The notes beneath the pieces are model-generated. The model worked only from the letters and a program-made list of their open reading frames with translations, was not told the origin of the DNA and did no database searches. A stretch of 64,000 nt of DNA from a virus, in IMG/VR virus record IMGVR_UViG_3300019776_000213, positions 1-64,000 of that record. The stretch is one strand, 5' to 3'. The position numbers and the translations under genes were made by a program. Each line of letters begins with the position of its first letter. The stretch's first letter is position 1. Below are positions 52,455-59,917 of the stretch, in pieces.

Positions 52455-53081
52455 CTACGAATGTAGGCACAACGCGCACTTCTGACAGCCTAGACTTACA
52501 AGATGAATAGATGGCTTTTGTTTAAACACACCGTGCTTACTACATATAATTTTTACATAAGTAGCAGTATTTACATAATCTACCAAAGAGTAATCATACC
52601 TGTTACCGTGTCTGCTCTTTGCTTTTTCAATAAACTCTTCTGTCGTTAATAACTTGCTCTTGCATAAGTTATAGCAAAATTCTTTACCACATGAAGGACA
52701 ACCTTGTTTCATATTTACATGCGCATAAGGCGACTGAGCGAACTCACCATGTTTTCCACAAATTATCTTGACTTTAGAGTCGCAATCAGTATATTCTATT
52801 AGTGAGTAGTCATACTTATCTCCATGAATTGATTTTGCATTTGCTATAAAACCATCTTTACCTATCTTTTTGTGTTTACTTTTAAGACTATTTCCACACT
52901 TAGTGCAACCATAGCCATTTATATGCCAAGTAGGAGTTTGTAATACGTCACCATGTACAGGACAGCCTATTATTACCTTTTCAGTGCTGCATTTATACAC
53001 TACTTTACTGTAGTTGTACTTAGTTCCATGTTTAGCAATAGCTTTCTTAATAAAATCTTCTGTTGTAACTTTTATTCCCAT
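52455..53081 (-). CDS. DUF723-type zinc-ribbon repeat protein, probable homing nuclease
   Basis: 208 residues made of three repeats of about 65 residues: 'FIKKAIAKHGTKYNYSKV', 'FIANAKSIHGDKYDYSLI' and 'FIEKAKSRHGNRYDYSLV', each followed by a 'CxxHG' strand and a 'GCxxC' zinc knuckle. Such repeats occur in phage DUF723 proteins linked to homing endonucleases. No nuclease core is evident, so it may be only the DNA-binding part. It sits between the TerS-like and TerL genes. Confidence 0.65.
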   Translation of the reverse strand: MGIKVTTEDFIKKAIAKHGTKYNYSKVVYKCSTEKVIIGCPVHGDVLQTPTWHINGYGCTKCGNSLKSKHKKIGKDGFIANAKSIHGDKYDYSLIEYTDCDSKVKIICGKHGEFAQSPYAHVNMKQGCPSCGKEFCYNLCKSKLLTTEEFIEKAKSRHGNRYDYSLVDYVNTATYVKIICSKHGVFKQKPSIHLVSLGCQKCALCLHS

Positions 53082-53083
53082 AT

Positions 53084-53169
53084 AACCCTTCCAAGGTTGT
53101 TTTCAAATAGTATTATTTCTGACAACTCAACACGTATTGGAAGGGTTTGCCAAGCTGCCAGAAATAATA
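53084..53169 (-). repeat. Interleaved inverted repeats at the DUF723 gene start
   Basis: Repeat A: AACCCTTCCAA (53084-53094) with TTGGAAGGGTT (53137-53147). Repeat B: TATTATTTCTG (53111-53121) with CAGAAATAATA (53159-53169). Both are perfect over 11 bp and they interleave (A-B-A'-B'), a pseudoknot order. One arm of A holds the GGAAGGG ribosome site of the DUF723 gene. Confidence 0.7.
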
Positions 53170-53173
53170 ACAC

Positions 53174-53338
53174 TCAAAAGCAAAAAGCCACTACAGGAAC
53201 CCCTATAGCAGCCTCTTGTATTACTCTATCACAGAAGACTCTCTGCAATATATCTGGCTCACACGCTTCCATTGTCCAGACTTGCTGCAACATTCCTTGC
53301 AGCTTCTCCACAAATATAGACCTACTTATAGGTCGCAT
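53174..53338 (-). CDS. Small ORF upstream of the DUF723 gene
   Basis: 54 residues from ATG 53338: 'MRPISRSIFVEKLQGMLQQV' then a helical middle and a hydrophobic end. GAGGG lies 12 nt upstream. Protein-like composition, but no homology is recognised and the start codon lies in a hairpin. It could be a remnant of an older gene. Confidence 0.35.
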   Translation of the reverse strand: MRPISRSIFVEKLQGMLQQVWTMEACEPDILQRVFCDRVIQEAAIGVPVVAFCF

Positions 53339-53420
53339 TTAAAGCAGCACCCTCAATCGAGGTAAGGAGAGGAGGAGAAAAACCCTCAAAAGAAGATGCT
53401 AGTTTAAATGCACCTTATAA
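53326..53420 (-). repeat. Long imperfect hairpin
   Basis: TTATAGGTCGCATTTAAA (53326-53343) pairs with TTTAAATGCACCTTATAA (53403-53420), about 17 bp with two single-base bulges. The loop holds a pyrimidine-rich tract. Next to it are two direct copies of ACTATAAATAG (about 53429-53453). Confidence 0.55.
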
Positions 53421-53502
53421 TAGGGGAACTATAAATAGAGATACTATAAATAGTAACGATCCTGCTGATAAGATGACTTTAGCTTGATCAGAGCCTTATA
53501 AC

Positions 53503-53578
53503 TGGAGCGACGTGTCGGAGTCGAACCGACGACATATAGATTGGAAATCTATCGTTCTTCCAACTGAACTAACATCGC
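53503..53578 (-). tRNA. tRNA-Gly (TCC)
   Basis: 76 nt with encoded CCA. Acceptor GCGATGT/ACGTCGC (one G-T), D stem GTTC/GAAC, anticodon stem ATAGA/TCTAT around loop TTTCCAA (anticodon TCC), T stem GTCGG/CCGAC. It reads GGA codons, useful in an AT-rich phage. Confidence 0.9.
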
Positions 53579-53586
53579 TTTGAAAC

Positions 53587-53631
53587 TGGCAAACGTGGTA
53601 GGATTTGAACCTACGACTTTCGGTTTTGGAG
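53587..53631 (-). pseudogene. 3' half of a tRNA-Trp (CCA)
   Basis: On the minus strand: loop CTCCAAA (anticodon CCA), anticodon 3' stem ACCGA, T arm GTAGG/CCTAC with TTCAAAT, acceptor CACGTTT, discriminator G and CCA. U72 and G73 are tRNA-Trp identity features. The expected 5' stem (TCGGT) and acceptor (AAACGTG) are absent; GTGAT sits there instead. Either a broken tRNA or one interrupted by inserted sequence. Confidence 0.6.
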
Positions 53632-54010
53632 ATCACATAATATTCGCTATTCGCAAATACAGAATAATTGCCCCGTATTACTCAGTGAGAAAGTGCCGAG
53701 GACTTTAGGAATCGTCATTCCATTTCTTTTATTACAAGGGACATTTCTACACACTTATTCGGATTTCATCATCACCGTATCAAGGCATGTGTCTTCGGTG
53801 AATCGTGTAGAGGGTTTAGTTGCAGTACATAGCGTCAATTCGCACACAGATGCCTACCTGTTTTATCCCAATAACCCATTAGCACGTAAGTGCCACCTCG
53901 AACTGCATTTTACTACATCACTCGCATGGGTAACAACTTCTGTCCATCGCACCAGTGATACAAACTAAACGGTAAGAGCCTTTCTGTTAACAGGATACGA
54001 TCTAGTTTGT
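53632..54010 (-). ncRNA. Promoter-led structured leader of unknown type
   Basis: From the probable start near 54010 the RNA has ACAAACTA/TAGTTTGT (54003-54010 with 53960-53967) and then an ATCACT...AGTGAT stem (53917-53922 with 53954-53959) whose inner GC-ATGG/CCAT-GC adds 6 bp. A TGCAGT/ACTGCA pairing (53821-53826 with 53902-53907) encloses GCAC-GTAA-GTGC. No supported protein gene. It runs straight into the half tRNA-Trp. I find no group I or II intron core and no tmRNA signature. Confidence 0.45.
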
Positions 54011-54016
54011 TTTATA

Positions 54017-54046
54017 ATTATACTACATACACCTATGATTTGTCAA
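54017..54046 (-). promoter_or_regulatory. Strong leftward promoter for the tRNA block
   Basis: On the minus strand TTGACA (54046-54041), 18-bp spacer, TATAAT (54022-54017). Transcription would start near 54010 and run through the tRNAs towards the DUF723 and terL genes. Confidence 0.85.
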
Positions 54047-54054
54047 GTGTTATT

Positions 54055-54420
54055 TTATTCCACGTCAACAATATTATCAAAATCAATCAAAGGAGTATTA
54101 TCTTCATCTTCCTCAGTCTCAAACTCGCCATCTGGAACAGAATCTTTAAAGTATTGCAACTGTTTCTCTAGACGATAAATCTTATCCATATTCTCTTCTT
54201 TAAGAACATCAAGATATTTTGTAACAAGAATCTTAGCTGCTGTCACTTTCATACTAGTAGCTTCTTGAGGGTCATTAATAGTGCTTGCAAGAAACTCTAC
54301 AGAATTATTAAAATACTTTGAAAGCTTACGTCTTGCTGAATCTCTGCTCTTATTCTTAGTGATGAAGCCTCGTGCTACTTGGGTTGTAGTCACTTTAGTT
54401 GGTTGATCTGGTAGTGCCAT
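54055..54420 (-). CDS. Terminase small subunit candidate
   Basis: 121 residues from ATG 54420, AGGAG 8 nt upstream. A basic helical N-terminal half ('SRDSARRKLSKYF', 'MKVTAAKILVTKYLDVLKEE') and an acidic C-terminus fit small terminases in size and layout. It is upstream of terL on the same strand. The family match is not certain. Confidence 0.5.
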   Translation of the reverse strand: MALPDQPTKVTTTQVARGFITKNKSRDSARRKLSKYFNNSVEFLASTINDPQEATSMKVTAAKILVTKYLDVLKEENMDKIYRLEKQLQYFKDSVPDGEFETEEDEDNTPLIDFDNIVDVE

Positions 54421-54449
54421 TATGTTGCTCCTATTCCTTAATAAGTCGA

Positions 54450-54477
54450 ATTGTATCAGAAAATTCTCATTTGTCAA
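54450..54477 (-). promoter_or_regulatory. Leftward promoter for the TerS-like gene
   Basis: On the minus strand TTGACA (54477-54472), 16-bp spacer, TACAAT (54455-54450). It is back to back with the rightward promoter at 54504. Confidence 0.8.
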
Positions 54478-54503
54478 GTATTATTTGCAATATAAATTAA
54501 CAC

Positions 54504-54531
54504 TTGCATTTTTCAGAAGTTGTGGTATTAT
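54504..54531 (+). promoter_or_regulatory. Rightward promoter for the PhoH operon
   Basis: TTGCAT 54504-54509, 16-bp spacer, TATTAT 54526-54531. CTTGCA/TGCAAG (54503-54508 and 54541-54546) flank it. Divergent from the TerS-like promoter. Confidence 0.65.
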
Positions 54532-54562
54532 TCGGATTATTGCAAGAAACAAGGAGAAAGTA

Positions 54563-54781
54563 ATGAATATTGACACAGCAACACTTGACGAACTTACAGA
54601 CTTCTTATATGATTGTGACTGCCCACTATTCACAGCACAAGCTCTAAAAGATATGTGCAAAGAAAGTGGCAACACTATTACAATGTATAAGGTACAAATA
54701 GCAGAACAGTCAGTAATTGCAAGATCAGCATTAGAACGTATGGAATATTTGATTTACCAATTAGAACAGGAGCAACAATGA
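54563..54781 (+). CDS. Small hypothetical protein
   Basis: 72 residues from ATG 54563, 6 nt after AAGGAG; the open frame further upstream overlaps the promoter. Helical. ATGA overlap downstream. Confidence 0.65.
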   Translation: MNIDTATLDELTDFLYDCDCPLFTAQALKDMCKESGNTITMYKVQIAEQSVIARSALERMEYLIYQLEQEQQ

Positions 54782-54915
54782 TTGACGACACAATGCCAGA
54801 AGATAGTCTTGATAACTTTGATGTCAACAAATATTTAGATGAGTATTATTTACAAGAAGAACTAAAAGAGGAAGATGTTAATATTCCAAATTTAGATTGG
54901 TCAAATTACGATTGA
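54778..54915 (+). CDS. Small acidic protein
   Basis: 45 residues from ATG 54778; 17 Asp/Glu and only 2 Lys, no Arg. AGGAGCAACA upstream. Might mimic DNA or be a disordered linker; not recognised. Confidence 0.5.
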   Translation: MIDDTMPEDSLDNFDVNKYLDEYYLQEELKEEDVNIPNLDWSNYD

Positions 54916-54925
54916 AAGGGCTTAC

Positions 54926-55159
54926 ATGGTAAAAGTAACAACATGTACTGAAAATAAAGCCTTTGCTGTAGAGAATACAGAAACAGGCACAGGATACTAT
55001 GGAGGGGAATTTGAATATAATTCAATCTCTTTCAAAGATGGAATTGTAGATTTTCTTCAAGAATACTTAATGCTTGAAATTGAAGAAGCTACTTGCGCAG
55101 CCAAGCAGTTAGAGCTTTGGCACGAATTATTAATTTTACAAGGAGAAAACATTGTCTGA
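54926..55159 (+). CDS. Small hypothetical protein
   Basis: 77 residues, GAAAGGG upstream. Beta-rich first half, helical end. Overlaps the next gene by 8 nt. Confidence 0.6.
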   Translation: MVKVTTCTENKAFAVENTETGTGYYGGEFEYNSISFKDGIVDFLQEYLMLEIEEATCAAKQLELWHELLILQGENIV

Positions 55160-55580
55160 TACAATTAACATTATTGAAAAAACGGTGGCTGGATTTGTAA
55201 CTGAAGCTGAAAAACTTATTAAAGATGGTTATGTATTCTTTGAAGAAGGCTTGGAATATCCTACTCAAGGCTTCTTGTACGAAGCTGTTATGAAGAAAGG
55301 TAAAGCAGTTCCTGTAGAAGACAATTCTCCACATGTTACAATTGCATTTGCAAGCTTTGGTGACTTTGCTATGACTATTCAAAAGTATGTAGCTAATAAC
55401 TATGATGTTGATCTTCGGGATGGATATGCGCCTGATCTTACACATCAGTTTATTGCTACTCTACATAAGCGTCCTGAAGAAATTATTCCAACTTCTAAGT
55501 TCGAAGATGTTGAAAAGCAATTTGTGAAACCACGAGCTAAACCTAATAAAGCTAAGACAGGAGGTGACAATGACGTATGA
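55152..55580 (+). CDS. Hypothetical protein, TTG start
   Basis: 142 residues. AAGGAG sits 7 nt before TTG 55152 and no ATG is near. The middle is alpha/beta, the C-terminal 30 residues are Lys/Pro-rich ('KPRAKPNKAKTGGDND'). Not recognised. Confidence 0.65.
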   Translation: MSDTINIIEKTVAGFVTEAEKLIKDGYVFFEEGLEYPTQGFLYEAVMKKGKAVPVEDNSPHVTIAFASFGDFAMTIQKYVANNYDVDLRDGYAPDLTHQFIATLHKRPEEIIPTSKFEDVEKQFVKPRAKPNKAKTGGDNDV

Positions 55581-55842
55581 AGCACCGAAACGATTCACTG
55601 CTACGAATGACGTTACTGGAGCATTAATTAAGAGTAAAACTGATAACCATGAAGCTTACGCTAATGGGTATGAAATCTTGAAGAATGGTGTTGCACAAGT
55701 AAATAACTATCCTGAAACTAAGTTCCCTATCCGTGGAAGAGTTAGTAAGAAAGTGCTTGCTGACTTAGAACACTATGTTATTGACAACAACACAACTATT
55801 GAAGATGTAGTTGAACTTGCACTAATAGACTATTTTAAATAA
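55570..55842 (+). CDS. Small hypothetical protein
   Basis: 90 residues from ATG 55570, 5 nt after AGGAGG; GTG 55564 is the alternative. C-terminus 'RGRVSKKVLADLEHYVIDN' looks like a small DNA-binding-type helix pair (ribbon-helix-helix-like at best). Confidence 0.6.
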   Translation: MTYEAPKRFTATNDVTGALIKSKTDNHEAYANGYEILKNGVAQVNNYPETKFPIRGRVSKKVLADLEHYVIDNNTTIEDVVELALIDYFK

Positions 55843-55854
55843 TTAGCCTATACA

Positions 55855-55877
55855 TAGCCAGTGAAGCAAGCTGGCTA
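55855..55877 (+). other. Hairpin upstream of phoH
   Basis: TAGCCAG (55855-55861) and CTGGCTA (55871-55877), 7-bp stem with a 9-nt loop, directly followed by TAAT so that a TATAAT box overlaps the right arm. No -35 is seen and no T-run follows. Confidence 0.45.
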
Positions 55878-55907
55878 TAATAATAATATCTAATGGAGGA
55901 ATAATCC

Positions 55908-56666
55908 ATGTCACGTAATGCACAGCGCAATACCCGTAAGACAAAAGAAGTATTAGGTGCAAAGCCTCAAACTAAAGAGAAGTTTTCTCATAATACTCAG
56001 ACTGAGATAAACGATTTTACACCAACAGAGGCTCAGAAAGTATTAATCAATAAGATAAGAGAGAATACGTTAGTGTTTGTAGACGCTCCTGCTGGTAGTG
56101 GCAAGAGCTCGACTATCATGTGGCACTTTGCTAAAGAATACTTAGTCAATCGTTATAAACAAATCATGGTTGTGAGGACTCCTGTCGAATTTTGTGATGA
56201 TAAGATTGGATTCTTACCAAATGGTCTTGATGATAAACTAGAAGTCCATTTTGCATCTACAAAACAGATACTTGAGCAATTTCTAGGTACTGGTAGAGTA
56301 GCTGCTGATACAGGAAGTCGTATTCATTTTAAAATACCAAACTTCATGCTTGGGTGTACATTAAAAGATACTCTACTTCTTGTAGATGAAGCTCAACAGA
56401 TATCTCCAAAAATCCTAAAGCTTATTCTTGAACGTATAGGTGAAGGATGTAAAGTAGTGGTTGCTGGGTCTTCTGAGCAATTGTTTGATGCTCATAATAA
56501 ACGAGATGGTCTTGCCGATGCAGTAGCTCGATTCTTTGATTATGAAGAAGAAACTGATAGTCTATTACCTCGTTTTAAGAATATCGCTTACCACGAGTTT
56601 GACGTTGAGGATTGTATGCGTGATGAGATTGTTAAAGATGTAATACGTGCCTATAGGGGGGAATAG
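55908..56666 (+). CDS. phoH: PhoH-family ATPase
   Basis: 252 residues. Walker A 'DAPAGSGKSS', 'MVVRTPVEF', 'IGFLPNGLDDKL', Walker B 'TLLLVDEAQQ' and 'VVAGSSEQLFD' are PhoH/ribosome-linked P-loop motifs. Role in phages is uncertain (RNA or phosphate metabolism). GGAGGAATAATCC upstream. Confidence 0.85.
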   Translation: MSRNAQRNTRKTKEVLGAKPQTKEKFSHNTQTEINDFTPTEAQKVLINKIRENTLVFVDAPAGSGKSSTIMWHFAKEYLVNRYKQIMVVRTPVEFCDDKIGFLPNGLDDKLEVHFASTKQILEQFLGTGRVAADTGSRIHFKIPNFMLGCTLKDTLLLVDEAQQISPKILKLILERIGEGCKVVVAGSSEQLFDAHNKRDGLADAVARFFDYEEETDSLLPRFKNIAYHEFDVEDCMRDEIVKDVIRAYRGE

Positions 56667-57425
56667 ATGACAAACAAAGAGAAATATGAAGGTGCACGAT
56701 TTGAAAGTAAATCTTATGGATGGTACACTGTTATTGAATATAATAACTCTATCGATATAACAGTTAAATTTGATACAGGCTTTATAAAGAAATGTGCGTT
56801 AAAAGAAATGTTATCTGGTGGTATTAAAGACCCAACTGTCCCAAATGTTTATGGAGTTGGGTTTATTGGAGCTGGTAAATATACTTCACAAATTGTTAGA
56901 GGAAACAATAATCCGTGTTATGACTCTTGGAAGGACATGTTAAAGAGGTGCTATTCAGAAGATACAAGATCAAGAAAGTATTACTTCGGATGTACTGTTG
57001 ACAATGAGTGGTTAAATTATCAGAACTTTGCAGAATGGTATTACTCTAATATTAAATGTAGTGGTAGAGTAGAAGTAGATAAAGACCTATTAATAAAAGG
57101 AAATAAAATATATTCAGCAAAGACATGTTCTCTGGTTCCACAACAAATCAATACATTATTCTCAGGAGCTGGTAAAAAGTACAGAGGTAAGTATCCTTTA
57201 GGGGTACATTTTAGTAAAGAACGCAAACAATTTGCTGCGAGACTGGAGAGAAGAGGAGAAGCAAAAACACATTTAGGGTGGTTCACTACTGCTGAGGATG
57301 CATTTCTGTGTTATAAACATCATAAAGAGATTCATGTAAAAGAAACTGCCAATAAGTTTAAGGATATGATATCTGAAGAAGTTTATGATGCTCTGATGAA
57401 ATATGAAGTTGACATAAATGACTAA
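56667..57425 (+). CDS. HNH/AP2-type homing endonuclease
   Basis: 252 residues starting one base after phoH, with GGGGGGAA in the phoH end as ribosome site. 'WKDMLKRCYSED', 'YFGCTVDNEWLNYQNFAEWY', 'EVDKDLLIKGNKIYSAKTCS' are shared with the 17294 nuclease. The C-terminus ('YPLGVHFSKERKQFAARLER') is an AP2 domain. Inserted between phoH and the ClpP-like gene. Confidence 0.8.
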   Translation: MTNKEKYEGARFESKSYGWYTVIEYNNSIDITVKFDTGFIKKCALKEMLSGGIKDPTVPNVYGVGFIGAGKYTSQIVRGNNNPCYDSWKDMLKRCYSEDTRSRKYYFGCTVDNEWLNYQNFAEWYYSNIKCSGRVEVDKDLLIKGNKIYSAKTCSLVPQQINTLFSGAGKKYRGKYPLGVHFSKERKQFAARLERRGEAKTHLGWFTTAEDAFLCYKHHKEIHVKETANKFKDMISEEVYDALMKYEVDIND

Positions 57426-57438
57426 GAGGGAGACCAAT

Positions 57439-58074
57439 ATGAAGAAATACCACTCCGATGAAGAAAACTTTAAAGATGAAAATCTATTTAAAGTTACTGC
57501 AAAGCCAATGACAACATTTTATGAGTGCAATATTGATGATGTTTTTGTTCACTCAAGTCAATTTGATGATATTGTCTATATACTTGAAAATGCAGTAGAT
57601 GGAGATATTATAAAGATGAACTTATCATCTGATGGTGGTTCATTGGTAGCAGTACTTCCTGTACTTGGTGCAATGGAGAAAACTAAAGCTCATGTACATT
57701 GTCATATTGTATCAGATATTGCTTCTGCTTGTACATTTCTACCAATGTATGCTGGTTCTGTAGATATCAATAACTACGTATCAGTAATGTTCCACAATGT
57801 TCACTATGTTACTGCTGGAACAGGTCATACAGTGAAAGATTATGTAGACTACACTGATAAAGCTACTTATAAACTTTTACATGATATGTATCACCACTTC
57901 TTTGATGAGGATGAAATAAGCAGAATTCTGCAAGGAAAGGAATACTGGATGGATTCTGAAGAGTTTATGCTTCGTTACGAAATGATGATGGATGAACGTG
58001 AGAAGGAAATGGCAGAGTTTATGGAGGCTATTTCTGGAAAAGATAAGCCAGATGATGTAGATAAGGAAGTCTAA
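57439..58074 (+). CDS. ClpP-like serine protease
   Basis: 211 residues from ATG 57439, 6 nt after AGGGAG; an earlier ATG at 57418 lacks a site. 'MNLSSDGGSLVAVLPVLGAM', 'SDIASACTFLPMYAGS' (nucleophile Ser) and 'FHNVHYVTAGTGH' follow the ClpP/crotonase fold. No other Clp parts are present; it could process a phage protein or act on host targets. Confidence 0.7.
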   Translation: MKKYHSDEENFKDENLFKVTAKPMTTFYECNIDDVFVHSSQFDDIVYILENAVDGDIIKMNLSSDGGSLVAVLPVLGAMEKTKAHVHCHIVSDIASACTFLPMYAGSVDINNYVSVMFHNVHYVTAGTGHTVKDYVDYTDKATYKLLHDMYHHFFDEDEISRILQGKEYWMDSEEFMLRYEMMMDEREKEMAEFMEAISGKDKPDDVDKEV

Positions 58075-58078
58075 TAGA

Positions 58079-58119
58079 AAAGCCCCTAGTCCAATTAAGG
58101 ATTTAGGGGCTTTGTTTTT
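58079..58119 (+). terminator. Rho-independent terminator
   Basis: AAAGCCCCTAGTCC pairs with GGATTTAGGGGCTTT through a 14-bp stem (one G-T), followed by GTTTTT. It ends the PhoH operon. Confidence 0.9.
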
Positions 58120-58188
58120 ACATGTTGAAAAACCATACTTGTGATACGGTGAAACTTCTGCGCTTTCTATAGTGAGGCTGCTTCTGTT

Positions 58189-58464
58189 TTACAATCTTTC
58201 AGTGATTGTTTGCTGCTTATCTATCCACTCACTAAAACCATCTATTAGGAATTTGACATGTACTTTGCCATCTTCAGATGCTAGGAAATCATTAATTTTA
58301 GATATATTTTTAGAAAAGATTACTTGTTGTGATTCATTCATTGCACTCCCTAACAATGTGAAGGTTTTAAACTTCTGTAAAGTGTGCAACACAAGATATG
58401 GGTTATGCTTTACAACTTCCGATATGAACTCAGGAGTCATTTGTTGAAGGAGTGCGGGAATCAT
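58189..58464 (-). CDS. Hypothetical protein after the Gly-rich virion candidate
   Basis: 91 residues, helical ('FISEVVKHNPYLVLHTLQKF'). It follows the 58471 gene after 6 nt and is probably co-transcribed. Not recognised. Confidence 0.6.
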   Translation of the reverse strand: MIPALLQQMTPEFISEVVKHNPYLVLHTLQKFKTFTLLGSAMNESQQVIFSKNISKINDFLASEDGKVHVKFLIDGFSEWIDKQQTITERL

Positions 58465-58470
58465 TATCTA

Positions 58471-59646
58471 TCAACCATTTACGCGTGTATTAGCACTTGT
58501 AGGATTGCCAGAAGCTGTCATTGTACCCAAGTTAACAATACCATTGGAAATATGTTGGTTTTGAGAAAGCAATGTACTCAAGGCAGTTGCTAGAGTTTGG
58601 TACTGCTGCTGTTGCTGAGCTTGCAATTGGTTTTGGTTAACATTCTGCGTAACATTGACTTCAATATCACGGCTACGCGAGATAGCACGTTGTTCCAATA
58701 ATGCAGATTCAGCAGTTGCCAATTGTCGATTCAAAGTTGCTTCGTATTGAGATACGATCAATGCACGAGTACGATCACCGTCATCACGGATTGTGTTAGC
58801 CAAGCTGTAAGTGTTTTGCAGACCTGCTGTTGCTAAGTTAGCAATACCAAGATTTACACTTGCTATGCCATTCTGTACTACATCTTGTGTAGCATTCTCG
58901 GAAGCAATAATTGTAGCAGTGGTTGTCGCAATATCTCGTGCCAAACCAGTCTGGTTACTAAGGATATTAGAAGTTGAAGCATTGATCTGAGCATTGATGT
59001 CATTCTGTGTAGCCGCCAAAGAAAGTTGTACTTGGCTTTCAGCCAGAGGAACGGCTGATTTAATATCACCTAACGTCTGCATAATAGCATTGTTCTGCAC
59101 TTGACTCGTAACAGCATCCAAGCCAGTTTGCAATTGAGTAGGAGTAACAAAGTTACCTACGCCATCACCATTGCCAAGCAAACCGTTGCGGTTCAGCAGA
59201 GTGCCACCTAAGATACCACCTAACAAGCCAGCACCAAGACCTGCTCCAGCTCCTGCACCAACTCCACCACCCATGCCATAAGCTGCTGGCATACCACTGA
59301 AAATATTTAAATCTTCTACTTTGTGCGTCATTTCTTTTTCCTTTAAGGATGTGTTATATTCAGGTACAGCCGCATGAATTTGATCATTAGGTGTAGTGAC
59401 ATATAACGAGGAAGTATTGCCGTTGTAAGTTACTTCGACATTACTAGGGATAGATGATGTAGCACCATCTAGTTTGAAATATAACCTATCGCCAGCTTTT
59501 ACATGCAGATGATGTAATTCTGTTTTGGCATCGTTGATATATGCTGATAAAGTTATATGTTTTGGGTATTTTACTTCTACAATTCCATCCGTTGGGATGG
59601 ATACGGTGTTTGTAATGCCACCAACATTTTCAATATTTGACCACAT
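58471..59646 (-). CDS. Gly-rich, coiled-coil protein, possible virion protein
   Basis: 391 residues from ATG 59646 with AAGGAG. A beta-rich first 110 residues; a Gly/Ala-rich hydrophobic stretch near 120-150 ('GMGGGVGAGAGAGLGAGLLG'); a long Ala/Gln/Asn-rich helical region; and a Gln-rich part 'NQLQAQQQQQYQ'. Similar layouts occur in phage proteins of unknown function; a membrane-active ejected protein is one idea (inference). Confidence 0.6.
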   Translation of the reverse strand: MWSNIENVGGITNTVSIPTDGIVEVKYPKHITLSAYINDAKTELHHLHVKAGDRLYFKLDGATSSIPSNVEVTYNGNTSSLYVTTPNDQIHAAVPEYNTSLKEKEMTHKVEDLNIFSGMPAAYGMGGGVGAGAGAGLGAGLLGGILGGTLLNRNGLLGNGDGVGNFVTPTQLQTGLDAVTSQVQNNAIMQTLGDIKSAVPLAESQVQLSLAATQNDINAQINASTSNILSNQTGLARDIATTTATIIASENATQDVVQNGIASVNLGIANLATAGLQNTYSLANTIRDDGDRTRALIVSQYEATLNRQLATAESALLEQRAISRSRDIEVNVTQNVNQNQLQAQQQQQYQTLATALSTLLSQNQHISNGIVNLGTMTASGNPTSANTRVNG

Positions 59647-59751
59647 CAAATACTCCTTGGCGTATATTGTTGTGTTGCTCGATGAGCAGAATAGATATAC
59701 ATGAAATATATCTGAAGGATTATCAGAATAAGCTTCTATTTTGATAACGGC

Positions 59752-59779
59752 ATTATACAGTAATTTATCAGAAAAGCAA
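59752..59779 (-). promoter_or_regulatory. Leftward promoter for the Gly-rich gene
   Basis: On the minus strand TTGCTT (59779-59774), 16-bp spacer, TATAAT (59757-59752). About 105 nt of leader follow before ATG 59646. The interval 59650-59917 otherwise holds only these two promoters. Confidence 0.65.
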
Positions 59780-59858
59780 TAGTATTTTAATAATATTTAT
59801 GTAACATTGTGTGACAATTGGTATTGAGAAGTAAGATTGAAATATTTAAAGATATTAC

Positions 59859-59886
59859 TTGCTTTATTTAGAAATGTGTATATAAT
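59859..59886 (+). promoter_or_regulatory. Rightward promoter
   Basis: TTGCTT 59859-59864, 16-bp spacer, TATAAT 59881-59886. The same boxes and spacing as the divergent promoter at 59752. Confidence 0.75.
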
Positions 59887-59917
59887 ACGGACATTAGTAA
59901 ATTTAAGGAGAAATAAA

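Noticed and set aside
53693-53968. 91-residue ORF on the + strand
   Set aside because: It runs antisense to the structured leader and opposite to local transcription, has no ribosome site, and its sequence resembles no protein.
53587-54010. tmRNA gene
   Set aside because: The length and a short ORF ending VALTC* are suggestive, but there is no 5' acceptor strand complementary to CACGTTT, no GGxTTCGAC D-loop, and the 3' half carries a clear tRNA-Trp anticodon loop.
53632-54010. Group I or II intron in tRNA-Trp
   Set aside because: I could not find the P7/S core (AAGATATAGTC type), a domain V hairpin, or the 5' exon of the tRNA.
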